Origin: Streptomyces hyaluromycini
GTDB lineage: Bacteria > Actinomycetota > Actinomycetes > Streptomycetales > Streptomycetaceae
Direction of reading: 5' to 3'
Assembly (NCBI RefSeq): GCF_002217755.1
Contig: NZ_BCFL01000032.1
Span: 62,001 to 126,000 of the forward strand
DNA length: 64,000 bases
Shown here: piece by piece, positions 16,108 to 25,661 of the stretch
Layout: each line of letters opens with the position of its first letter
How positions within the stretch are numbered: the stretch's first letter is position 1
Program-made: the position numbers and the translations under genes
The notes under the pieces: model-generated
Databases searched by the model: none
Seen by the model: only the letters and a program-made list of their open reading frames with translations
What the model was told of the DNA's origin: nothing

Positions 16108-16410
16108 GTGGAGATCCGCAACGAGGCCCGCGTGCATCTCGCGTACGAGCAGAAATTCGGAGTGCCCTGCGCGTCTCACGAGTCGACCGAGGCGGTGATC
16201 GACTCCGTCGCCTCGACGACGTACTGTTTCTGAGTGTGACTGGACCCCGGCGGTGGGCGGCGTGTCTATGCGCCCCATGGGCTCTCCAACGTGTTCAACC
16301 TGATGGTCCGGCCGAACCCGGTGCTTGCCCCGCAGGAGGTCTATGAGGCCAAGGCGGAGCGCTGGAGGTACGACTGGCCGGAGCTCACCGTGCTGCCATG
16401 GTCAAGCTGA
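16108..16410 (+). pseudogene. nucleotidyltransferase family protein, C-terminal remnant with two in-frame stops
   Basis: The frame reads EIRNEARVHLAYEQKFGVPC, then STEAVIDSVASTTYCF, a TGA, one codon, another TGA, and continues in the same frame with RRVYAPHGLSNVFNLMVRPN and EAKAERWRYDWPELTVLPW. That order matches the C-terminal part of a nucleotidyltransferase family (COG3575-like) of unknown substrate. The two stops at 16231-16239 show the piece is dead, while the preserved frame suggests the damage is fairly recent. Its N-terminal half was replaced by the ABC fragment at 16107. Confidence 0.55.
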
Positions 16411-17857
16411 TGCCGTTCATCGGAAGCTGCACGTGGACGTGACCGCCCAGGCGTGGGCTGGCGAGTACTGGTGGGGAGTATCGCTCGGAACTCGGTAGGT
16501 GGCGGCCCGCCCAACCCTGCGCTCACGCCGCGGCCGCGCAGCCCGCCGTCGGTGAGTCGGCTGGCTCGCGGATGCCAGCCATGCTGCCCGCTCCCTGCCC
16601 TGCACCCAGCCTGCTGGGCGTCGTCTACCCGGGGTTGGTCCTCAAGGACCCGACCCGCGAGCAGCTCCTGGACTGGCGCACCTGCGCCGGCCGCGTCCAC
16701 CAGATCGTGTTCGACCACAACGACCGGTGCGGCGAGATGCCTGCGCAGCGCCTGTTCACCAGGGCTCGGAGTCGTGGATCCGTTCAGCGAGTTGGAGGAT
16801 AAAGGCGTACGTCGACACACGCCCATGAAGGCGCACAAAGTAGGAGCGCTCCGAGCACTTGAAGATCTCGCGACGCCGAATTTTCGACAGGCCCTGCTCG
16901 AAGGTGTTTGCTGTATTGCGAAGGGTTACCTCAGCCTCCTCGGGACTCCCGTCGAATTCCGAGACAGTACGCGTATCCCGTGCCGTATCTGCCACGCCGG
17001 CTACGGGCACAGCGAGAACTATCCAACGAGACATTTTGGTTGAGGCTCCTCCCCGCGACGTCGCCCACTGCGACACGCCTCCGAAGATCAGTGTGACAGA
17101 TGGGCAGCCGCTCACAGACTTCGGACGAAGGCGACGGAGGCGAGCCGGTTGGGCGGGCAAGATACGGTCTTCGAGCGCGATCTGACCAGCGGGAGCGTCA
17201 TCATCTTGGCAACCCGATCTGCCCCGTTGCCAAGGCGATGACGCGGGCGCACCCGGCTGTCGCCGGAAGTGGCAACCGCCGGGCTTCTGCCAGCCAGATG
17301 TCGGCAGCTTCCGAGCTCAGCGTCTGCGGAGCGTCCGAACTGCGTTGACGCCCCGCGGGCTTGGCCATCCAGGCGAAGCTCCTGGGCTATCGGCATGATC
17401 TGCCGCGCCTCTCTACCTCTCTGAACAGCCGATATACTCTTTGCGATGCCGTGAGTTCATCTTCCGTCAATGTAATATTCCATTATGGTGACTCGAGGCT
17501 ATCCACATTCGGACAGATGGCCCGATACGCAACTTGCGCGCAGCCTCGATCCTTTTGAAGGAAATCCTCACGATCTCCACTAAGTTTCCTCCTTCTCTCG
17601 GTAAAGAATCTGCGATTGCACTAAGGGGGCATTTCACGCATTCCACTCTTATTGATCAACAAGTAAAACTACTATTTTTCACTAATGGGACATTTCCTAA
17701 CTTCGCACCCCTATTGAATTTGCTAAACGATTAACTTATTTTGGCCTTCGCATTGCCCTGTTTGCCTGCTGTGAAGTACTGATCTCGCCCCGTCGTCAAG
17801 ATCGTCTCGTTTGTGTTGTCTCAACACTACGGAGCGTAAAAGGGGAGGGAGCTGATC
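16411..17857. other. no convincing gene; AT-rich stretch before the Rhs gene
   Basis: From 16411 to about 17350 I see only short mixed frames; one plus-strand piece (16572-16802, LLGVVYPGLVLKDPTREQLL) looks protein-like but is not recognised. From about 17440 to 17780 the base composition changes sharply to AT-rich, with runs such as AAAACTACTATTTTTCACTA, unlike anything else in the window. This probably holds the promoter and a long leader of the Rhs gene, or is imported low-GC DNA. No tRNA or clear riboswitch fold was recognised. Confidence 0.45.
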
Positions 17858-20800
17858 ATGCGTCACAGATCTGTGACCCATGGCAGAGCAAAGGGGAGAC
17901 CCTCGCGGGTGCGCTGGCTGCGGCAGAACGCGGTCGGCGTTGCGATGGTCGTCGCGGCCGAGACTGCGCTGGTGTCGCTGGTAACGGGCACGGTATTTGT
18001 GACGGGCTCGGCCACAGCTGTGGCCGAGCCCGTATCGGCGGCGTCCGACACGTCCGGTCCGGCTGAGGCCGAGGACGAGGCGTCAGCTGTACTGATGGCC
18101 CGTCTACAGGACCGCAAGATCGAGGTGCTGTCCGCCCGGGCCGGTGACTCGACCACGTACGCGCTGCCCAGCGGGGAACTGCAGACGGACACGTACGCCG
18201 GGCCCGTCCGGGTCAAGCAGGACGGCAAATGGCACGACATCGACACCTCACTGTCCGATACCGGAGCCGACCTCACGCCGGCAGCGACGGTTGCCGACAT
18301 CACGGTGTCCGACGGCGGGGACACCGCACTGGCGTCGGTGACCAAGGACAAGGAGTCGTTCGGGCTGGGTTGGGCGGACACCCTGCCGGCCCCGGACGTG
18401 AAGAACAACACCGCCTCCTACGACCTGGGCAGCGGCCAGACTCTCTCGGTGAGCGCCCTGGCCCAGGGCTTTTCCGAGCACCTCACCCTCGCCCAGAAGC
18501 CCGACGGCGACAGCGCGTCCTACCGGATCCCTCTGGATCTGAAGGGACTGAAGCTTTCGCAGGCCGATTCCGGACATCTGCTGCTGAAGAACACCGACGG
18601 TGACCTGGTGGCCGAGGCGCCGGCCCCGATGATGTGGGACGGGTCCAAGGACGATGCCTCAGGTGAGTCCGCAAACCAGCAGCAGGTGACCACGAAGATC
18701 GAGACCGCCGACGACGGCTCGCAGACCCTGGTCCTCTCACCGAGTGAGGACTTCCTGGCCGCCGCGACCTACCCGGTCACCATCGACCCGACCACCACCC
18801 TCGCGGTGACCACCGACACCTGGGTGCAGACCCCCGACTACACCGACTCGCAGATCTCTTCCACCGAGCTGAAGTCGGGCACCTACGACGCGGGCACGAC
18901 CAAGGCGCGCTCGTACCTGAAGTTCAACGTGTCGCCGTTCAAGGGCAAACACATCACCAGCGCCACCCTTGCGCTGTATTCTTACTGGTCCTCCTCGTGC
19001 AGCCCCGGGGCGGGCACCCGGGCACGGCGGATCACGTCGGACTGGTCGTCCTCCAACATCACTTGGGGCGACCAGCCGACCACCACCACCGTGGGCGCGG
19101 TCGTCAACACCGGTGCATGGGGCTACAGCTCTGACTGCCCGGCAACCTGGTCGCGCTGGGGCCTCGATGACATCGTGCAGGCCTGGGCCGACGGCCTGCC
19201 CAACTACGGCCTGCGCATCAACAGCGCCGACGAGACCGACTCGCTGACCTGGCGGCGCTACCGCTCGGCGAACTACGCGACCGCCGGGTACGCGCCGAAA
19301 CTGACGGTGACCTACAACTCGTACGCCACCACCGCCTCCGCTGCCGTCTCCCCGAAGTACGCCAACCCGTACAACGGCACGACGTACGTGACCTCGCTGA
19401 CGCCGACGCTGTCGGCGAAGGCGACCGACGCCGACGGCAGCACGGTCAAGGCCCAGTTCGAGGTCAGCGCCGACCCGGCCTACGCCGACACCACGTACTC
19501 CTACACGAGTACCTCGTCATCGGTCGTCTCCGGAGGCACGGCGAAGCTAACGATCCCGTCCGCGTCCGCTTTCCCCGCCGGGACTCACCTGCGGTTCCGG
19601 GTACGGGGCTACGACGGCACGGACTACGGCTCCTGGTCGTCGTACACGGTCTTCACGATGAACACCGCACTGCCGGCCGCTCCGACCATCTCCTGCGACC
19701 CCTACACGGCCGACACGTGGACAGCCAAGGACGACAGCGGCGCCACCTGCACCCTGGACACGTCCTCGTCCGACGGCATGGGCTTCGCCTGGGGGCTGGA
19801 CGACTCCTCCGTGCCCAACCGCGTCTACGACACCACCGACGGGACCGGCGGCGAAGCACAGACCATCACGATCAAGCCGGGCGAGGACTGGCACAAGCTG
19901 TACGCCAAGAGCGTCGACTCCGGAGGAAACCTTTCCTCGGCTACCACCAGCTACGCCTTCGGCGTCGGTGACGGCGCGGGACTGCTCACTCCTGCCGAGG
20001 GCGACAGCGCCGCCCGACGGGTCAGCCTGACCTCGACTGGCAAGACCAGCTACACCGGCGTCACCTACCAGTACCGCCGCGGCGAGACCGACTCCTGGCA
20101 CACGGTCCCGGTCGGGGACGTCACCAAGTCCTCCGACGGCTCGGCCGTCTCCGCCTGGCCGGTTGCCGTCTCCGGCGGCAGTCCGGCCGCGCTCACCTGG
20201 AATGTGACGTCGTCGCTGTCCGAGGACGGAGCGCTGGACATCCGCGCCGCCTTCACCGACGGCTCAGCCACGGCGTACTCCCCGGCGCACACCATCAAAG
20301 TGGACCGCAATGCCGGAACCGCCCCCAGCGAACTCGTGGGCCCTGGTGCGGTGAACACACTGACCGGTGACTTCACCCTGTCCGCTACCGATGCCTATGG
20401 ATTCGGCCTGTCGGTGTCACGCACCGCATCCTCGCGCAACCCGAGTGCAGGCACGGAGTCCGAGGGCCAGGCGGCCATCTTCGGCTCTCAATGGGTCTCC
20501 GGCACTGTCTCGGACGTGACGGGTTCCGAGTGGGCGTACGTGCGCAGCACCTCCGAGACATCGGTGGCACTGGTCGACGGGGACGGCATGGAAACCGGCT
20601 TCACTGCCGAAAGTGGTGACAGCTGGAAGCCTCAGCCCGGCGCAGAAGCCCTGACCCTGAGCAGCACGGACAGCGACGGAACGGCGACGAATGACGCGTC
20701 CGACGTCTCGGTCTTCACTGTGACGGACAGTCAGGGTTCCACGACCACCTTCAAGAAGGTGGACTCCGCCGCGTCCACCTGGCAGGTGGACAGCACCTCG

Positions 20801-23800
20801 CTCCCGACGGACAACTCCACCACGAGGATCGTCTCCGAGAAGGACCCCAGCAGCTCAAGCAGCAACCCGCTGGCCCGCCCGAAGTACGTCATCGCACCCA
20901 CTTCGGCGGTCACATCGGCGACGTGCGAGAGTACGCCGTCGACGGTCGGATGCCGCCTGTTTGAGTTCGTCTACGCCACGTCCACCACAGCCTCCTCTGG
21001 TGCCCTGGGGGACTACACGGGGCAGGTCAAGCAGATCAAGGAATGGGCGACCACTCCCGGCGCTTCCGCAGCGACCGCCACTGTCGTCGCGCAGTACTCC
21101 TACGACAGCTCCGGCCGCCTGCGCGAGGAGGGGGACCCGCGCACCGGACTCAAGACCGCTTACACCTATGACAGTGCGGGTCGTATCACCATCCTCACCC
21201 CGCCGGGTGAATTGCCCTGGACTTTCACCTATGGCAAGGCGGGCAGCACCGCCACCGCAGGCGAAGGCATGCTCTTGTCGGCGGCCCGCCCGAACCTGAC
21301 GGCCGGTACCAAGAGCACCACTGACGGCACCACCGCCACCACCAGCGTGGTCTACGACATACCGCTCAGTGGCAGCAAGGCGCCCAACAGCATGAGTACC
21401 TCGGACGTTGCGTCCTGGGGGCAGAGCGACGTGCCGACCGACGCGACCGCAGTCTTTCCGGCTGACTCCGTTCCGGCGTCGCACACCGGAAGCGAACTGT
21501 CCGCCTCCGACTACACCCGGGCAACGATCACCTACACAGACGCCTCCGGCCACGAAGTCAACAGCGCCACTCCCGGCGGGCACATCACGACCACCGAATA
21601 CGACCGCGTCGGCAACACCGTCCGCGAACTGACTGCGGCCAACCGCGAACTGGCCCTCGCCAGCAGCGGTGACGGACAGGCGGAGCAAGTCGCACTGAGC
21701 ATCGACCAGATGGCCTCAGCGGTCCGGGCCGAACTGCTGTCGACCCGCTCGGTGTACTCCGCAGACGGTCAGCGTGAGACAGACACTTACGGTCCCCTCC
21801 ACGTGGCGACCCTTACCTCGACGCTGAAAGCCGGCGCGGGTGGAACCGATCTGCCCGCCGGCACTCGGGTCTCGGCCCGGCAGCACACCACCAATACCTA
21901 CGACGAGAACCGCCCCACTGACGGATCAGCCACTGTCGACAACCAGGTCACTACCACCACGGCGGGCGCCCAGGTCGATGGCTATCCCCAGGACGCAGAC
22001 CTGCACACCATGTCCACCGAATACAATTGGGTCAAGGGCCTGCCCACGGCGACGATCAACGACCCTGCCGGGCTGGCGCTGAAGAAGACCACCTCGTACG
22101 ACTCGCAAGGCAGAGTCACCAAGACGACCCTGCCGAAGTCGTCCGGCTCGGACGCGGGCGCCACCGTGACCACATACTGGTCTGCCACCGGCTCGGGCAC
22201 CTGCAACGGCAAGCCCGAGTGGGCGGACATGGTCTGCTCCACCGGGCCGGCCGGAACCATCACGGACGGCGGCTCTAACCCGAGCGAACTGTCTACCAAG
22301 ACCACCGAGTACGACCGCTGGGGCAACACAGCCAAGACCACCGAGACCGCCAACTCCGTCACCCGCACCACCAGCCACACCTACGACGAAGCCGGCCGCC
22401 TCCTCAAGACTGCCGTCAGCGGAGGCATAGGCACCGCGGTACCCGACAGTTCAACCACCTACGACGCCGAGAACGGCAAGGTAGCCACGGTCACCGGAAA
22501 CGGCCAGACCATCACCCACGCCTATGACCAGCTTGGAAGGGAGATCTCCTACAACGACGGCGCCGGCAACACCACCAGCACGCAGTACGACGCGCTCGAC
22601 CGCACGGTCAAGACCACCGACTCCGCCCCGTCCACCACCACCTACACCTATGACACCGCCAAGGACCCGCGCGGCCTGGAGACTTCCCGCACCGACTCTG
22701 TCGCCGGCACCTACAGCGCCACCTACGACGCGGACGGCGACCTCGTCACCGAGTCCCTGCCCGGCAACTACACTCTGACTGTCGGTCAGGACGAGACCGG
22801 CACGAATACCTCCCGGGTCTACACACGCGACAGTGACGGTGCCGTGGTGGCCTCGGACACCACAGACCAGGGTGTCTTCGGGCAGACAGTCAACGACAGT
22901 GACACTGCTGGCCTGACGCGCTCACGCACCTACACCTACGACGCGGCCGGCCGCCTCGTTCGGGCCGACGACACCGACCCGGATGGTGTCTGCACCCGCC
23001 GCGACTACACCTTCGACAACAACACCAACCGCACCGCCCTCGCCGTCGCCACCAGCGACGTCGGCGCGGCCTGCACCTCCACCGGCGCCACCAACACGTC
23101 GTACGCCTACGACAGCGCCGACCGTCTGAAGACCTCCGGTACGGTCTACGACGCCTTCGGTCGCACCACCACCCAGGCCTCCGGCGACACCATCGGCTAC
23201 TACGCCAACGACCTCGTCCACCAGCAGACGTCTGGCACCAGCAGACAGACCTGGAACCTGGACGGGGCTGGTCGCCTCGCCTCCTGGACCACCGAGACCC
23301 AGAGCAGCGACGGTACCTGGACCCAGACCGGATCCAAGACCAATCACTACGGCGCCGACGGTGACAGCCCCAACTGGACCCAGGAGACCAGCTCCACGAT
23401 CGCCCGCAACGTGCGAGGCGTCGACGGCGACCTGAGCGCCCTCACCACAGCAACCGGCGACACCGTCCTGCAGCTCAGTGACATCCACGGCGACATCACC
23501 GTTCAGCTCCCGCTGGACTCCTCCACCGCGACCACCACATTCGCCTACGACGAGTACGGCAACCCAGAAAACGACGACTCCACTTCGCGTTACGGCTGGC
23601 TCGGAAGCCAGCAGCGATCCAGCGAGACTCCCACCAGCTCCATACTCATGGGCGTACGCCTCTACGACCCCGCCACCGGACGCTTCCTCTCCACCGACCC
23701 CATCCCCGGTGGCAACGCCAACGCATACGACTACTGCGTTGCAGAACCCGTCGGCTGCACCGATATCACCGGTGCATACAGAGTCTCATGGTGGACCCAC

Positions 23801-24079
23801 TGGTGGTCCCCGGTCCGCTGGATCTACGTCAGTTTCAGCAGACGGGAGACACTGGCCATGGCGGCAGGCGGAGGAATCGTGGGTACATTCCTGGGCATCG
23901 TGAAGGACGCTCTGCCGTCGAAATACAAATGGCTCATTTTCTGGGCACGGATGGTCGCCTGGTACATCACCTCAGTATCAGTAGTGGCCAGATCTCTCGG
24001 GAAATGCACGAAAATGACGTTCGCCGGGGTCAGAGGATGGGGCCTCGCGACGTGGGGCGCTTGGTGGGGCAGATGCTGA
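17858..24079 (+). CDS. giant secreted DNRLRE/Rhs (YD-repeat) protein with C-terminal toxin-like tip, 2073 aa
   Basis: ATG 17858 follows AAAAGGGGAGGGAGC. Residues 1-55 form a long signal peptide (basic start, hydrophobic core VAMVVAAETALVSLVTGTVF). Residues about 312-486 form a DNRLRE domain, a surface or wall-associated module. From about 860 to 1950 there are YD/RHS repeats, closing with the conserved core end GVRLYDPATGRFLSTDP (1932-1947). The last 99 residues (1975-2073) are different: rich in Trp, with two hydrophobic segments (TLAMAAGGGIVGTFLGIV and WYITSVSVVA). Rhs/WapA-type proteins deliver such variable tips to neighbouring cells. A membrane-acting tip is inferred. The gene is transposon cargo, followed at once by a small membrane protein gene. 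Confidence 0.85.
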   Translation: MRHRSVTHGRAKGRPSRVRWLRQNAVGVAMVVAAETALVSLVTGTVFVTGSATAVAEPVSAASDTSGPAEAEDEASAVLMARLQDRKIEVLSARAGDSTTYALPSGELQTDTYAGPVRVKQDGKWHDIDTSLSDTGADLTPAATVADITVSDGGDTALASVTKDKESFGLGWADTLPAPDVKNNTASYDLGSGQTLSVSALAQGFSEHLTLAQKPDGDSASYRIPLDLKGLKLSQADSGHLLLKNTDGDLVAEAPAPMMWDGSKDDASGESANQQQVTTKIETADDGSQTLVLSPSEDFLAAATYPVTIDPTTTLAVTTDTWVQTPDYTDSQISSTELKSGTYDAGTTKARSYLKFNVSPFKGKHITSATLALYSYWSSSCSPGAGTRARRITSDWSSSNITWGDQPTTTTVGAVVNTGAWGYSSDCPATWSRWGLDDIVQAWADGLPNYGLRINSADETDSLTWRRYRSANYATAGYAPKLTVTYNSYATTASAAVSPKYANPYNGTTYVTSLTPTLSAKATDADGSTVKAQFEVSADPAYADTTYSYTSTSSSVVSGGTAKLTIPSASAFPAGTHLRFRVRGYDGTDYGSWSSYTVFTMNTALPAAPTISCDPYTADTWTAKDDSGATCTLDTSSSDGMGFAWGLDDSSVPNRVYDTTDGTGGEAQTITIKPGEDWHKLYAKSVDSGGNLSSATTSYAFGVGDGAGLLTPAEGDSAARRVSLTSTGKTSYTGVTYQYRRGETDSWHTVPVGDVTKSSDGSAVSAWPVAVSGGSPAALTWNVTSSLSEDGALDIRAAFTDGSATAYSPAHTIKVDRNAGTAPSELVGPGAVNTLTGDFTLSATDAYGFGLSVSRTASSRNPSAGTESEGQAAIFGSQWVSGTVSDVTGSEWAYVRSTSETSVALVDGDGMETGFTAESGDSWKPQPGAEALTLSSTDSDGTATNDASDVSVFTVTDSQGSTTTFKKVDSAASTWQVDSTSLPTDNSTTRIVSEKDPSSSSSNPLARPKYVIAPTSAVTSATCESTPSTVGCRLFEFVYATSTTASSGALGDYTGQVKQIKEWATTPGASAATATVVAQYSYDSSGRLREEGDPRTGLKTAYTYDSAGRITILTPPGELPWTFTYGKAGSTATAGEGMLLSAARPNLTAGTKSTTDGTTATTSVVYDIPLSGSKAPNSMSTSDVASWGQSDVPTDATAVFPADSVPASHTGSELSASDYTRATITYTDASGHEVNSATPGGHITTTEYDRVGNTVRELTAANRELALASSGDGQAEQVALSIDQMASAVRAELLSTRSVYSADGQRETDTYGPLHVATLTSTLKAGAGGTDLPAGTRVSARQHTTNTYDENRPTDGSATVDNQVTTTTAGAQVDGYPQDADLHTMSTEYNWVKGLPTATINDPAGLALKKTTSYDSQGRVTKTTLPKSSGSDAGATVTTYWSATGSGTCNGKPEWADMVCSTGPAGTITDGGSNPSELSTKTTEYDRWGNTAKTTETANSVTRTTSHTYDEAGRLLKTAVSGGIGTAVPDSSTTYDAENGKVATVTGNGQTITHAYDQLGREISYNDGAGNTTSTQYDALDRTVKTTDSAPSTTTYTYDTAKDPRGLETSRTDSVAGTYSATYDADGDLVTESLPGNYTLTVGQDETGTNTSRVYTRDSDGAVVASDTTDQGVFGQTVNDSDTAGLTRSRTYTYDAAGRLVRADDTDPDGVCTRRDYTFDNNTNRTALAVATSDVGAACTSTGATNTSYAYDSADRLKTSGTVYDAFGRTTTQASGDTIGYYANDLVHQQTSGTSRQTWNLDGAGRLASWTTETQSSDGTWTQTGSKTNHYGADGDSPNWTQETSSTIARNVRGVDGDLSALTTATGDTVLQLSDIHGDITVQLPLDSSTATTTFAYDEYGNPENDDSTSRYGWLGSQQRSSETPTSSILMGVRLYDPATGRFLSTDPIPGGNANAYDYCVAEPVGCTDITGAYRVSWWTHWWSPVRWIYVSFSRRETLAMAAGGGIVGTFLGIVKDALPSKYKWLIFWARMVAWYITSVSVVARSLGKCTKMTFAGVRGWGLATWGAWWGRC

Positions 24080-24106
24080 GACAGTAAACCAACCTGAAAG
24101 GCCGAA

Positions 24107-24289
24107 ATGAGAGCCAGCCCAGACAGGCTTCAAGCAGCAGCTGAAGCAATCATCGCAATCACGCTCGGAAGCCTTGCCATATGGCTCGGCATGCGACACG
24201 AGACGCTCTTCTCCGCAATCCTCGGAACGGGATGCCTAACATATGTGGCAGACATCCTACGTAGGCTGCGAAAGCGTCAGCGAGCATAG
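24107..24289 (+). CDS. small membrane protein, candidate immunity protein for the Rhs tip, 60 aa
   Basis: It starts 27 bp after the Rhs stop with a modest AAAGG site and ends just before a strong terminator, so the two genes form one transcript. Two hydrophobic helices (about residues 14-28 and 33-48, AIIAITLGSLAIWLG and FSAILGTGCLTYVAD) are followed by a basic tail RRLRKRQR. No database family is recognised. Small genes directly after Rhs or WapA genes usually encode the cognate immunity protein, and a membrane location fits a toxin tip with hydrophobic segments. That role is inferred from position only. Confidence 0.6.
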   Translation: MRASPDRLQAAAEAIIAITLGSLAIWLGMRHETLFSAILGTGCLTYVADILRRLRKRQRA

Positions 24290-24292
24290 TTG

Positions 24293-24337
24293 AAAAATGG
24301 GCCCCTGTAATGCGCAAGCAGCAGAGGGCCCATTTTT
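24293..24337. terminator. strong bidirectional terminator between the Rhs/immunity unit and the MFS gene
   Basis: Two perfect 12-nt arms, AAAAATGGGCCC (24293-24304) and GGGCCCATTTTT (24326-24337), enclose a 21-nt loop. Each direction gives a GC stem followed by a T run. It serves the plus-strand Rhs/immunity transcript and the convergent minus-strand MFS transcript. Confidence 0.9.
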
Positions 24338-24353
24338 CGCATCCTTTCAACAA

Positions 24354-25661
24354 TCAGCAAGGCAATGGCCGCGCGTCCGTGTCGCTGTCCGGAGCCCCCG
24401 GATGGTCCGGAGTCAGGGAGCGGATGCGTGGTATCGGCGAGGGCAGCAGCCAGAGCAGGGACAGCGCTCCGCCGACGGCCCCGATGAGCAGGGTCACCCG
24501 GAGGCCGATGAGGGTAGCGAGGAGGCCGCCGAAGACTGCGCCCACAGGGCGTAAGCCGTAATTGATCGTGCTGTACGCACCTGCGACTCGACTGCGCATG
24601 CCATCGGGGATCACGTCCGCCTGGAGGGAGTTGAGGTTGACGTCGAACAGCATGACGCCGACTCCGGAGAGGAACTCGGCCACGGCCAAGGCTCCGGCGC
24701 GAGCCCAGAGAGGGCCGCCCGCAACAGCGGCGATGGCGATCGGTGCCGGGAACAGCACGGCGCCCACCACGATGCTGCGGCCCACGCCGAGTCTTCGCGA
24801 GATCTTCGGGGCGATCACCGCGCCAAGGAGCGAGCCGGTGGCGCCGATTCCGAACGCCATGCCGATGACTCCTGCGGTCAGTCCGAGGTTTCGGCTGGCA
24901 AACAGCACGATCAGCCCGCTGCCCGCGACGAAGGTGAAGAAGTTGACGGTCGCCGCGCACCCGAGGCTGGCTCGCAGCACCGGGTGACGGACGACGAAGA
25001 CCAGTCCCTCCCTGGCACGCCTCAGCAGCGAGGATGCTGCTTGGTCAGGTGCTGCGGGCGGTTCGTCGATCGATACCCGACCGACCAGAACCGCAGACGT
25101 CAGAAACGTCAGGGCGTCGACGGCGACGGCGACGGGAGCGGTCAACGCCTGGACCAGAGCACCGCCGATCGCCGGTCCGGCGACGTACGACGCGGAACGG
25201 CTGGCACTGAGCTTGCTGTTCGCGTCGACGTAGGACGAGCGAGGCACCAGGTGGGCGAAGAACGGCGGATAGGCAGTGTTGAACAGCACCTCGGCCGCGC
25301 CCGTCAGCAAGGCCACGGCATATAACTGGCCGAGCGTCACTGCTCCCAAGAGATGGGCAGCCGGGAGAGAGAGCAGCACTGCCGCCCGCACCAGGTCGGC
25401 GAGAACCATCAGGCGCCGCTTGTGGACGCGGTGGTCGACCCAGGCACCGAGGAGGATCGCGAGCAGGTTCGGGGTCCAGATGAGCGCGGTCAGCAACGCC
25501 ACCTGATTGGCTGAAGCGTGCAGCGCCTCCACCGCGATCAGTGGCAGGGCCAGTTCAGTGATCCGGTCGCCAAACTGCGAGATCGACTGGCCGGCCCAGA
25601 AACGACGGAACCGCCGATCACGCCACATCGATACGGGTAAGGACTGGTCTGCCGCGCTCAT
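24354..25661 (-). CDS. MFS efflux transporter, 435 aa
   Basis: ATG 25661 overlaps the regulator stop by 4 bp. The sequence is a 12-helix major facilitator of the drug/macrolide-efflux subgroup: an N-terminal RRFWAGQSISQFGDRITELA typical for this subgroup, the loop 2-3 motif GAWVDHRVHKRRLMVLADL, and a central cytoplasmic loop near residue 200 (AAPDQAASSLLRRAREG). It likely exports a small toxic compound out of the cell. It is controlled by the regulator encoded immediately upstream, whose operators precede the pair. It is transposon cargo and would give the host a selectable trait; the substrate is unknown. Confidence 0.85.
   Translation of the reverse strand: MSAADQSLPVSMWRDRRFRRFWAGQSISQFGDRITELALPLIAVEALHASANQVALLTALIWTPNLLAILLGAWVDHRVHKRRLMVLADLVRAAVLLSLPAAHLLGAVTLGQLYAVALLTGAAEVLFNTAYPPFFAHLVPRSSYVDANSKLSASRSASYVAGPAIGGALVQALTAPVAVAVDALTFLTSAVLVGRVSIDEPPAAPDQAASSLLRRAREGLVFVVRHPVLRASLGCAATVNFFTFVAGSGLIVLFASRNLGLTAGVIGMAFGIGATGSLLGAVIAPKISRRLGVGRSIVVGAVLFPAPIAIAAVAGGPLWARAGALAVAEFLSGVGVMLFDVNLNSLQADVIPDGMRSRVAGAYSTINYGLRPVGAVFGGLLATLIGLRVTLLIGAVGGALSLLWLLPSPIPRIRSLTPDHPGAPDSDTDARPLPC

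Noticed and set aside
16572..16802. Frame with LLGVVYPGLVLKDPTREQLL in the transposon left arm
   Set aside because: Perhaps another gene piece, but I cannot assign a family and there is no ribosome-binding site.
17534..17734. 66-codon frame in the AT-rich stretch before the Rhs gene
   Set aside because: No ribosome-binding site, no family, and codon use does not fit the host; more likely a by-product of the AT-rich regulatory or foreign DNA.
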